Of a stretch of 64,000 bases of DNA, positions 55,253 to 64,000 are shown piece by piece. This DNA comes from Typha latifolia (taxonomy: Eukaryota; Streptophyta; Magnoliopsida; Poales; Typhaceae). How positions within the stretch are numbered: the first letter of the stretch is position 1; the number at the start of each line of letters is the position of its first letter. The notes under the pieces were generated by a model, which was not told where the DNA came from, searched no databases, and was given only the letters and a program-made list of their open reading frames with translations. The translations under genes were made by a program, and so were the position numbers. Where the stretch lies: the NCBI GenBank assembly GCA_019914945.1, contig CM034100.1, positions 10,613,096-10,677,095 of the forward strand, read 5' to 3'.

Positions 55253-56091
55253 GATGAAAGAAGGACGGGATATGGCATTTTTGTGTCGACTACCGGGCAC
55301 TAAATGCTATCACCGTCAAGGACTAATAAGCCAACCCAGTTATAGAGGACCTGTTGGATGAGCTTGTAGAGGCGACCATATTCAGCAAGCTTGACTTGAG
55401 GGCCAGGTATCATCAAATTAGAGTTCACTCGGCGGATGTGCACAAAACTGCATTTAGGACTCCGGACGGGCACTACGAGTTTTGGGTGATGCCCTTTGGT
55501 CTCACCAATGCCCCAGATACTTTTCAAGGCCTCATGAATGATATTTTTTGGCCTCTACTGCGAAGGTATATCTTGGTATTCTTTGACGATGGTGTATAGT
55601 AGGACACTTGTGGTACTCTACTTGTGGTACTCCCCAAGTGCTTATAGGGAGTACCACAAGTAGAGTTTTTAGGCCACATCATCTTATCGGAAGGTGTAGC
55701 GGTGGATCCCCAAAAGGTAGGATGTATGACCGCTTGACCGATTCCTACTACCACCACCACAGGATTGCAAGGATTCTTGGGGCTGACCGAACATTATCGC
55801 TGCTTAATCGCCGAGTATGGCAAGATTTCTGCTCCTCTCACTTCTTTGTTGAAGAATGACTATTTTAGATAGATGGATGAAGCCACTACAGCCTTTGAAA
55901 AACTAAAAACAGCCATGACGACGGCGTCTATTCTAGCTCTACCAAACTTTACCAAAGAGTACATTGTGGAATGTGATTCGTTGGGAGTTAGCATAGGAGC
56001 TGTATTAATTCAAGGAGGACGTCCCGTAGCCTTTCTTAGCAAGGCCTTATCACAAAAATCCTAGCAATTATTAACCTACGAGGGAGAGATG
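55253..56091 (+). pseudogene. RT and start of RNase H of C3
   Basis: It enters RT at the KKDGxWHFCVDYRALN-like position in a shifted frame. Then [42 protein letters not shown] (catalytic DD), a stop, a ~30-base hairpin-like repeat (GTACCACAAG / CTTGTGGTAC, 55598-55660), a thumb with LQGFLGLTEHY and the RNase H start YIVECDSLGVSIGAVL. Cut at AVT in EMLAILLAVT. Confidence 0.85.
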
Positions 56092-56575
56092 TTGGCAATT
56101 CTGCTTGCGGTGACAAATCAGATAATCTGCACATAGGTCTGATCTGCTAGGGATTTTTACTCCTATAAATAGGAATGGACATGTCTTGATAATTATTATG
56201 ATATGAGTCTGAGTTTAGCCAAGTTAATATTTTCATCTTTATCTTTACCGTAGCCGTTAGATCGCCTTAATTTTTTTGCGAGTAGATCATAGCTGTAGAA
56301 GCATTTTGATCTTTCAAACCTTAGCCACCTTCCTCCACCCTTGGCCGTCCGCCACTCTCTAACGACTGTCGCAATGTCGGATATTTACTATTCTCCCCTA
56401 CTTCGATCTTTCTTCACTATTTCAATTATAACTTTTCATCCAGACGTTAGATTCTCGTGAAATTATATCTATTAGATCTCTAACTTCTAAGGTTAACTCT
56501 ATATAAATTTTCACAACTTTCTTACTTCCATATCTTTTCAGATCTGATCCGTAAATAATTTATCTATTATGTAAG
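56092..56575 (+). repeat. LTR family F, copy 2
   Basis: Begins at AATCAGATAATCTGCAC after the broken RNase H. TATAAATA at 56164-56171. Collinear with copy 1. Confidence 0.6.
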
Positions 56576-57180
56576 CCCTTAAGACAAGTTTAGTTAAGTC
56601 ATGTATGCCACTAAGATATATTCAATTAAGTCATGTAAGCCTCTAAGGTAAGTCCTAGTTCAAGTTGTATAAGCTTTTAAGACTAAGTCTGAGTAGGAGT
56701 TATTGTACCCGACCTCTATATATAGAGGGGCTGGGCTTCTTTGTTTATTCATCCAAGCATCCAATGAAGAATTAAGAATTATATTTAGTCTTAAACTATC
56801 TTAGGTATAAGAGTAAGATAATCTAAGAGTAGAAGTAAATTAATCATAGTCGTTTATTTTCCTAGGAGTAGATCTAACTTAAAACCCTAATTCTACCTCC
56901 AACCCAAAGCACCTCCACGAGCCACCCTATCTTGCAGTCGTCCACCACCACCCTTAGTTATTCGTCACCCTTCGACAACTACCACAATATCGTATATTTA
57001 CCGTTTTGCCCCGTTTTGACCTTGCTCTACTCTTTTGTTTATATCTTTTTATTCCGACCTCCGATTTATGTAAAACTAGAGACATTAGAACTTCAACTTA
57101 TGAAGCTACCACCAACTAAATTTTTATAATTTTCTTACTTTCGGACCAGCCTAGATCTGGTTCGTAATAGAACTACCCAA
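56576..57180 (+). repeat. LTR family F, copy 3
   Basis: TATATATA near 56717, then a leader close to copies 1 and 2: CACCxTCCACGAGCCACC, CCACCACCACCCTTAG and CCGTTTTGACCTTGCTC. It is more diverged 5' of the TATA box. Two F LTRs in a row with no internal DNA between suggest a tandem deletion product. Confidence 0.55.
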
Positions 57181-58948
57181 GCAATATATTGTCTACGATT
57201 TTTCAATAGTGACATGAAAGCTCTTGTAGCTATAAATTTAAATTCTTACAACTACCTTTGAAACTTTCCTTAGAAAATAGTATCTCAGAATTGTAGTACT
57301 CAGATGTTAAACATAATAATGTCCATCATTCTCATGTAGTATTATCAAGGCTTAGATAAAAGTGTAATCTAGGGATAGTCCACAATGCAAAAGTTGAAAT
57401 CATCAAATAAGAATATAAAGACCTTGATGTCAATTGTCACCCTCTTTATATCGCATCGGTTCCGAATGCGAACAAACTTTGAATCACTTCGAATCAAATC
57501 TCTAATAAGTTATTAAATTGAACTCTCTTCTTTTACTCTATCATCATCTGTATTTCATGTTTCATCATTCCTTTTATTTATTGTCGAAAACTCATGTGTT
57601 TTGAAGGTATACATAAATATAAAATTTAGAGAGGTATATAAGAAAAATTGTATCTTTAAAGGAGGGTATGCATTCAAAAACCCATAAAAAACTTGGATAT
57701 AAAACCAAATTGAATTGAGTAATATTTGATATGCTTCTACCGCTACACATGACTAGGGTTGTCAAAATATTCAAGTCTACTCGAGCTCGGCTCAATAAGG
57801 TTCAATGACACTGAGTTGAGTCGAGTGTGATCTTCAAAATAGGTTCAAAAATATTCAAGCCAAGCTTGGTTATGAACTATCTTGATCACGTAGGCTTAAA
57901 TAATATATATTAATATATATATAATATGAGTAATACTTCCTTTATTATAGTACACTTTCGTTATATTCTAAAATTTGCCCGAAATTAGTTTGAATTAAAA
58001 TAATTTCAGTTCAAGCTTGATCATAAATCTAAGGTCGAAATTATTTTCAATTCAAGCTTAATCAAAGCTAGGATCAATCAACAATTTAAACAATTTCCAA
58101 TGACATTAAAATTTAAACAATTTATATGTAAAAAGATAAGAATACTTTTATTTTAATTTTCAAATATTTGTCTTAGTTATTAGTATTTTTATTTTTTTTC
58201 TATCAAGTAACTCAATTTGAAAATTAACTTTAAGGTATCTATATAAATATATAGGTTTTTGAAAGATATACATATAATTATACTATTTTTTATAGTTTTT
58301 AAATTTTTAAAATATTAAAAAATATTTATATAATATTTTTTAAAACTAATGATTGATCGGATGAACCACTAGTTGAACCCATAATCTAGTGACCTCACCT
58401 CTGATAGGGTCAAAGTCTAGTCCGATCTTAATAGCTGTGGCAATATTAGTTCTAAGTATATGGCTATATATGTGTGTGCGTTAATTGTGCAGATTAATAT
58501 GGTCAATGCAAATTCATAGTTGACTTGAATCAAAGTTATACTATAGAACAATATTTATGCGGAAGTATGTTAGATCTTAGGTAAGATTTTAATAAAAAAT
58601 TAAAGAGATAATCACAATTAAATTCTCTAAACTATATTCATTTATATTTGCTATGGTCTTTAGTTTTCCGTTAGTTCTTCCTTGTATCTCCTCTGATCTT
58701 CGTACACTTATTTTGTGAGGAAATAAATAAAAAATAAAAAAAAGAGACGAATAGCCTGAGGCTTATATTTGAGGAAGCAGAGTTACATACCGATCAGAAA
58801 GCCTTCATCAACGAGTACATCGAGTAAGCAATAGATATATGTCATATGAGGAGAAGCCAACATAGTAAAGTAACTTTAAACATAGTATATTTAGCTGCTC
58901 TCTGTACGAGAGAAATCTAGCAACGTACGCTTATTATTCATGCCCGAT
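57181..58948. other. AT-rich intergenic DNA, downstream of nsLTP2
   Basis: No gene seen. 57760-57880 holds ACTCGAGCTCGGCTC and CAAGCCAAGCTTGG words, which recur in plant hAT/MITE-type repeats (weak). 58240-58350 is very AT-rich. AATAAT words on the minus strand near 58931-58940 could serve as the nsLTP2 poly(A) signal. Confidence 0.45.
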
Positions 58949-59224
58949 TCAACAACTCGGAACCTTCACCCCACATTGAGCAATCACCTGGCGGCCTCTG
59001 CGTATGTAGCCCCTAAAGCTCGGGTTTTTCCCATACTGGCACAAGCAAGACTTCTGCGAGTTCAGCGCGGCGCAGCAGGAGGAGGAGGGCGGAGAAGAGT
59101 TCAAGATCGCGCCGGCGCACGGGCTCAGCTGATTAACGTCGCAAGTGGCGGACGACACCATCGGAACCCGGCTAATGCCAAGGCAAAAGATAATAGCAAG
59201 CAAGAGGAAGAGGGATGTCTTCAT
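58949..59224 (-). CDS. Type-2 non-specific lipid transfer protein
   Basis: 91 codons, intact, no intron. Residues 1-26 form a signal peptide (MKTSLFLLLAIIFCLGISRV...SSA), so the protein is secreted to the cell wall. The mature part has the eight Cys in the nsLTP2 order: C-x7-C-x13-CC-x8-C-x-C-x21-C-x6-C. The usual spacing before the seventh Cys is about 23; here the stretch NPSFRGYIRRGRQVIAQC is two residues short, and basic. Leu between Cys5 and Cys6 (SCLC) fits type 2. Known role of the family: binding lipids in a hydrophobic tunnel, in cuticle and suberin deposition or defence. Start fits the only ATG before the signal peptide. Confidence 0.93.
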   Translation of the reverse strand: MKTSLFLLLAIIFCLGISRVPMVSSATCDVNQLSPCAGAILNSSPPSSSCCAALNSQKSCLCQYGKNPSFRGYIRRGRQVIAQCGVKVPSC

Positions 59225-59290
59225 TCTTAGAATTATAACAAAGATGTGGGAATGAAGACGACCATAAGGGGAGGAACAAAGCCCCCCATT

Positions 59291-59298
59291 TATTTATA
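59291..59298 (-). promoter_or_regulatory. TATA box of the nsLTP2 gene
   Basis: TATAAATA on the minus strand lies 67 bases before the start codon. Transcription starting about 30 bases on would leave a 5' leader of 35-45 bases, normal for a small plant gene. Confidence 0.75.
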
Positions 59299-59484
59299 GG
59301 CCATTTCGGCACGGGTAGTTTTTATTTTTATTTCTTTGGAGATTTTACGGGTAATTCTTATTTGGTTAGTGGTAGCTTTCCCACCCATCAATTAAGGAAT
59401 TGAAACCTCTTCAACGGGATGCGCAACCCATACGTACACCTGAATACTTCATACCAATCTACGTCAGCAAGTTAGCCAGAGTTT

Positions 59485-59882
59485 TTGACCAAACTAGAAT
59501 CTATTTTAAAATTTATTTATCAAAATATATCACCTCTAAACTTAAATACTAAAAATAGTTTATTTTAATTTAGTCCTAATAAAAATACTTAACTTTTAAG
59601 TATTATTTTAAGTAAAGAGTTTTCTAGTCTAAAGGATATGAAGCATTATCTAAAGTGGTTTAACAAAAATATTAATAAAATTAGCATTTTACTTAAGAAA
59701 ATGCTGATAAAAATTAATATTTTACTTAACAAAACGCAGATCTTATCAGTATTTTTGGTAAAATACTTAACAGTTAAGCGTTTTACTTAAAAATATAGTT
59801 AAAATAGGCTTACTTTTGGTATTTAAGTTTAGGAATGATTTATTTTGATAAATAAATTACAAAATAGGTCTAGTTTTGTCAA
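59485..59882. mobile_element. Foldback/MITE-like element upstream of nsLTP2
   Basis: The left arm (59485-59558) and right arm (about 59810-59882) are near-perfect inverted copies: both begin TTGACxAAACTAGA and share ATTTATTTATCAAAATA and CTAAACTTAAATAC. The interior is also partly self-complementary (CTTAAGAAAATGCTGATAAAA against AACGCAGATCTTATCAG). About 398 bases, no coding capacity, no clear target duplication. Confidence 0.75.
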
Positions 59883-60869
59883 CAGCACCGATTAGGAAGC
59901 CAATGAAGTGTTATATTGTTTAGTAATATTTTGAACTAAAAATGTGTATTGCATTTAAATAAGAAAGCAATGTCAATGATAAAAAAATATTCTGTAATTT
60001 GATGAGATTTTGTATTTATATTGCACGGCAGCTAATCCGGAAGTCAAGGATTTCTTTTTGAAAAGTTTCTTTTTTTTAAAAAAGTTAAACATGGATATTT
60101 GGAAGTTGCTCTGTACAGGCGTCAAATGGTCAAGGGTCTACACCCAAATATCACGACACTTAATCAAGATAATCACCCTTATATTTTATATATATGGTGA
60201 TTCACACTAAATAAAAAAATCCGTTATAATATATAAAATAATTTATAAATAATTAAATTATTTATCTTCTTTATCCCTTTTTTGTTTTTTTCTTTGAAAA
60301 AAAAAAAAATGTGGCAGTGGCACTGCGATAAAGAGCGACGAGGTAAGTCGAAAAGATAATAGAGATATATAAAAAATGAAAAAGAATAGTATGAGTATTT
60401 TAGTAACTTAGTCGACATTAATCAAAATAATATTAGAATATTGAAAATTATAATAAAAGAGAGGTCGAATTATAAAATATTTAGTTATATAAATCATAAA
60501 ATAAATAAAATGTAAAGTATTTTTTTTTAAACCACGTGGAGGTGGTCCCCTCCTGTCACTGTGGCTAAGCTCATGGTCTGAACCTTGATATCACGACACT
60601 TTGAAGAGGGATGGTACGGGAGTTTGAATGAAACGGAGAGAATTGAAATTCTGTTCTAGGATGAACACCTGTGACGCCAAATTAGAATTCATCCACTCGT
60701 TCTTAGGCTTCTTGCATTAGATGTCAAGAGATGACCGGTTTTAGAAGCAGAGCGCTCACGTATTTAGTAAATGAAATGCTAGGAGGCCTAATTAGTAAAA
60801 TAGGAAAAATAGTTGGAGATTGATTGGAAATTCGTGTACAAAAAATCTAACGGGATGTTTTTTTTTTTA
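59883..60869. other. AT-rich intergenic DNA
   Basis: No gene. TATCACGACACTT occurs near 60150 and near 60588. Low-complexity A runs at 60298 and 60522. The LTR of E2 begins somewhere near 60870. Confidence 0.4.
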
Positions 60870-62760
60870 CTGAGTACGACTATAGGAGGCATAAATTTAT
60901 ATTTAAGACACACTTTATAAGAGTTAAAATGACTTAAAAATATTTTTAGATTATTAGGACTTTGTTTGAAATATTTTACAATATTTTAGGCAATATGAAG
61001 ATCCTATTTAAATTGCCCAAATGGTGTCATAATGGTTGAACTAGTATAAAGAAATTATCCAAAGGCTTTGGAATTACCACTTTTTATTTAATTGTTCGCT
61101 CAGCCATTTGAACAGACCTTTAGGGCGTTTGAACATTTTTGTCTGAAAGCAAGAAATTGCATGGTATTTGGATAGTCTTTTGGGCGTACCAATGCCCGAT
61201 TCGGATTTGAACAAATCAGTCCGACTTACATTGGATTTTTAGTCTTTTTTCTATACATATATAAACCAAAGAATCCTAAGTTGAGGAAAAATACTGATTG
61301 AAGATATTTGAAGCTCCAGATGAGTTTTGACAAATCGTAACGATTAGAAAATATTAAAAATATGAGATTTATCGAAGATTTCTAATCGACTGTTGTTGCT
61401 TTCTTCCTTAGAGCAAGTTGCCATCTTGAGGGTCATAAAAATAGGTTTTCTAATCTCGAAGGTTAATAAAATTGGTGGATCAATCACTTAAAGCAATTCA
61501 GTATAGGTTCTAGCAAATAAGAGAACTTTAGATATAACTGTCAAATTTAGTAGAGGTCTGTAAATAGTTCTTATATTTGGATTTATTGATATAAAAGTTA
61601 TTTGTGTTTGCCTTGATCTCTATGTCTAATTATTTGTCTACACTTTTGTTGCAGTCATAGGCTAGCCTAACTTTTTTAATTGGTATTAGTAGGTTTCTTT
61701 TACTTTAGAAAGAGATCATTTGAGAGATAAATTATTTATAGAAGATCAATCCATTACTATACCTCCGGTAGATAAATTTCAGGTATTCGTCATGGAAATC
61801 AGGGTTTGTGCTTTCCTAGAGTCAGATGATTATATTGATACTTAGTTATTAGGGTATTTATGAGAATAATTAATGAAATTGCTAAAAGTTCTAAAAAGTG
61901 GCTCAGGCACTAAGTCTAAGAGGAAAAAAATCCAACGGGGAATGATTCAACGCTATCAATGCCATGATTATGGTCATATAGTTAAAAAAAAAGTGTAAAT
62001 GGTCATATATACGTAATCTCTCGTAATAATTTTTCAAAACTTAATGAAATTTTTTTTATTGCTTTTAGATTCCTTATTATATTCTAGTAGTTCTTGTGAG
62101 CTGTCAAATGCAATTGAAGAAAATCTAAATGATTTAGATGATGACGAATAGATGAATATTTATACTGTCTATGATAATTATTAAAAAAATCTTATAAAAT
62201 AAAAACGGCTAATGTGAAGCTTCCGGAAAACTCAAAGCGGTGGTAGATAAAAAGACCAAAATGAAGAAGTAACATAAAGACATAATAAAGGACTTGAAGG
62301 AGTAGAAAGACAATCTTCAAGAAAAATCTAAATAATTCAATTTCTAGCTCTCAAAATTTAACTTTTGATAATTTTTTGTCATTAGATAAAAATAAAATTT
62401 TAGAAGTTAATGAAATTTTTTTTGAGAGAGTTTAGTTGAGAAAGTTAACTATCTTGATTCTGAATTGACAAAAGCTTTAAGAGGGCACTTGATAAATTAA
62501 ATGTAGGTTTCTCTTCTAATGCAATAACTATTTCTGTTACTATAGTGATCGAGGACTTGAAATCAAGTATCATTCAAATGAACCTAGATGAGCGCGTCAT
62601 GACAAGTCAAAAAAATTAATTTTATACATTATGTTCAGAAGGAACAGGTGCATGGATTAGAAAAAAAAAATCTTTTGTCACCCAGTTGGAGTGGTACTAT
62701 TAAGTAATACCTAAGTTAGATATTTTAGTTAGGGGAGCTTTATGATTAATTTTGTTTTTA
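60870..62760 (+). mobile_element. Copia element E2, gag only, decayed
   Basis: LTR about 60870-61678, with ATGGTGTCATAATGGTTGAA near 61018 and CATATATATAAACC near 61255, then ATTGGTATTAGTAGG (61679), a mutated primer site. The gag remnant is followed directly by the non-coding words seen after the E1 gag. No pol. Ends against E3 in opposite orientation. Confidence 0.6.
61730..62650 (+). pseudogene. Gag remnant of E2
   Basis: A knuckle remnant (QCHDYGHIV, near 61957-61983, lacking its last Cys), an acidic stretch with DDDE near 62140, then coiled-coil-like Lys/Glu-rich words to 62480. Many stops. Matches the order of the E1 gag. Confidence 0.55.
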
Positions 62761-62774
62761 CTAGTTGTATGCTT

Positions 62775-63410
62775 CTATGTAATTGTCCGGACTAAATGTC
62801 CATGCTCTTCCTTATATTTGCCTTCAAGATTTATTTTTTTTTCAGATTCAACTCCTTTCAACTTGGTCAAGAGTTTTGCATTTATCATTTTCAACTTATA
62901 TGACTTTTGATACAACTCATAGTATGCTTGTTGTAATCCTGAATCATCTTCAGAATCTATCATATCTGAATCATGTTCATCTGTACTCAAAGAATTATTA
63001 CAAAATTCATTAGATAATAAAATAGTGAAAGCAATATAATTTTTTTTTAAATTCAGCATTGTCATCATCAGTATTATTCCAAGTGGGAAGCAAAGTCTTA
63101 CCCTTCTTCTTAAGGCGATTAGTGCATTTATGAGTAATATGCCCATAACCTTGGCACTCATAACATTGAATTACTCTCCTTTAATAATTGCTTCTAGGTC
63201 TTCTCCTTTCACATTTAAAATTTTTAAAAAAATCCTTAATTATTTTCATAAAAAGCCTATCAATTCAACGTCAATATTTTTATCCTCATTGGACTTTAGA
63301 AAAGTATACATCCTATTTTTCCAATATGAATTTGTAGATCTATCTAACAAAGGAGTTTTATCAACACCTTCTTTCAAAAAATCCATCTCCTAAAGGATCT
63401 CTATCTAAGC
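62775..63410 (-). pseudogene. Gag of E3
   Basis: On the minus strand: LLDRSTNSYWKNRMYTFLKS-like start near 63355, a jump as in E1, knuckle remnant CYECQGYGHITHKC-like near 63140, then NSLSTDEHDSDMIDSEDDSG and LYQKSYKLKMINAKLLTKLK to about 62800. It is nearly the E1 protein, with the same internal deletion of the capsid core. Confidence 0.75.
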
Positions 63411-63420
63411 TAAAAGTGTT

Positions 63421-63766
63421 TGCTCTGATACTACTTGAAAAAACTAAAACTTACGTGAATACTTAGTTATGCTCTTATACCAATTGAAAAACGTAAGAAA
63501 CGCCCTAGGAGATGAGATATATTACATACTATTGGTAATAAAATGTGAAAAATAAAGCGTGAATATAAAAGTTTTTACATGAAAAATTTAAAAATCGGGT
63601 GAAAAATCAGGGATTCAAACTCGGATCAAAACCAATCACTAAGACCTATAGTAGTTAACAAGAAGCTTACAGATCACTCGCTGATTCCTACGACTCAATC
63701 TATATTAACCTTACTCGCTAGACCCTCTGACATGCTGCTTTTGGTGATAGGTTTTCAAACCTTAAT
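63421..63766 (-). repeat. LTR end and doubled primer site of E3
   Basis: TGCTCTGATACTACTT (63421-63436) and GCTCTTATACCAAT (63471-63484) are two primer-site-like words about 50 bases apart, the same spacing as in E1. The LTR part starts TGAAAAACGTAAG at 63485 and is cut at 63766. Confidence 0.6.
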
Positions 63767-64000
63767 TGTAATAACCCAAGTAGGGTAAAAAAATAATTGT
63801 TGGGCACGATGCGACCGGCCACGCTGTGGCCAGTCTCGTGCCCAGCATGCACATCATGCTGTGGCAGCGGTGGGGGTGGCACGCACCTCCACCGAGCCAT
63901 GCTACTACACGCCGCGGTGACGCGTGGAGGTGGGACCCAACCCACCGGCCACTCCGCCGCCGCCGCATGACCATCTCTCTCTCTCTCTAATATTCTTTTT
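63767..64000 (+). repeat. Start of a further Gypsy-like LTR (H)
   Basis: TGTAATAACCCAAGTAGGG at 63767 resembles the TGTAACACCC start of Tekay LTRs, followed by GC-rich sequence with GCGACCGGCCACGCTGTGGCC and a CTCTCTCTCTC tract. It is cut by the window end. Open frames in it are GC-rich chance frames. Confidence 0.5.

Larger units (their letters stand above)
46374..56091 (+). mobile_element. Family C Gypsy C3, 5' part, carrying element G
   Basis: LTR 46374-46627 plus 52887-53407 (split by G), a single primer site, gag, zinc knuckle, protease, RT and RNase H start. It is cut at 56091 by an F LTR. Between protease and RT about one domain length is missing (near 55250). It is the most complete gag-RT copy of family C here. 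Confidence 0.8.
62761..63766 (-). mobile_element. Copia E3 fragment: gag and LTR end
   Basis: Minus-strand mirror of E1: LTR end 63766-63485, primer sites, gag start near 63400, and coiled-coil to 62790. Cut on the right by LTR H and on the left joined to E2 tail to tail. Confidence 0.7.

Noticed and set aside
58940..59230. 96-codon plus-strand ORF
   Set aside because: Antisense shadow of the nsLTP2 gene; the minus strand has signal peptide and eight ordered Cys.
63718..63974. Minus-strand Arg/His/Pro-rich ORFs
   Set aside because: GC-rich start of LTR H; no domain and cut by the window end.

Overview
The window is plant nuclear DNA dominated by transposable elements. Evidence: priming sites matching the 3' end of plant initiator-Met tRNA, Ty3/Gypsy chromoviruses and Ty1/Copia elements, an F-box/DUF295 gene and a type-2 non-specific lipid transfer protein gene. 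It is an angiosperm with a repeat-rich genome; I cannot name the species. Only two host genes look intact: the F-box gene (15859-16986, minus) and the nsLTP2 gene (58949-59224, minus). Nearly everything else is LTR retrotransposon sequence, nested and decayed.

Layout. 1-2532: decayed LTR-like DNA. 2533-9257: an old Gypsy gag-protease split in its zinc knuckle by a younger Gypsy (family A, 3538-8958) that keeps gag, protease and integrase but has lost RT and RNase H in frame. 9258-13058: related LTRs (A2), one split by a reverse family A remnant (9627-11883). 13801-14455: 3' end of an L1-type LINE with a poly(A) tail. 14456-18329: the F-box island. 18330-20711: LTR B2 and a family C Gypsy piece. 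20712-21430: a stray family A gag. 21431-33147: two Copia elements (D1 plus, D2 minus) meeting in opposite orientation. 33148-42370: an old plus-strand Gypsy gag holding a family C LTR, which holds a family C tandem array (LTR-int-LTR-int-LTR). 42371-46373: LTR F and gag-only Copia E1. 46374-56091: family C element whose LTR is split by a Tekay-type Gypsy (G, 46628-52886, perfect 5-bp target duplication). 56092-57180: two F LTRs. 57181-60869: the nsLTP2 island with a foldback element in its upstream DNA. 60870-63766: two E-type Copia pieces in opposite orientation. 63767-64000: start of another LTR.

Two themes recur. First, LTRs of Gypsy families A, A2 and C, Copia families D and E and the unclassified LTR B all carry arrays of a palindrome, GCGTTCGAACGC, alternating with a GTTCGCAAATACAGAG-like tag. 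The Tekay element G and LTR family F lack it. Second, the junction of LTR end and tRNA-primer site is tandemly repeated in families A and C, and primer-site-like motifs are doubled in Copia E, as if the LTR end had crept outward by repeated priming. Family, clade and domain names are from my recognition of motifs, not from a database search.
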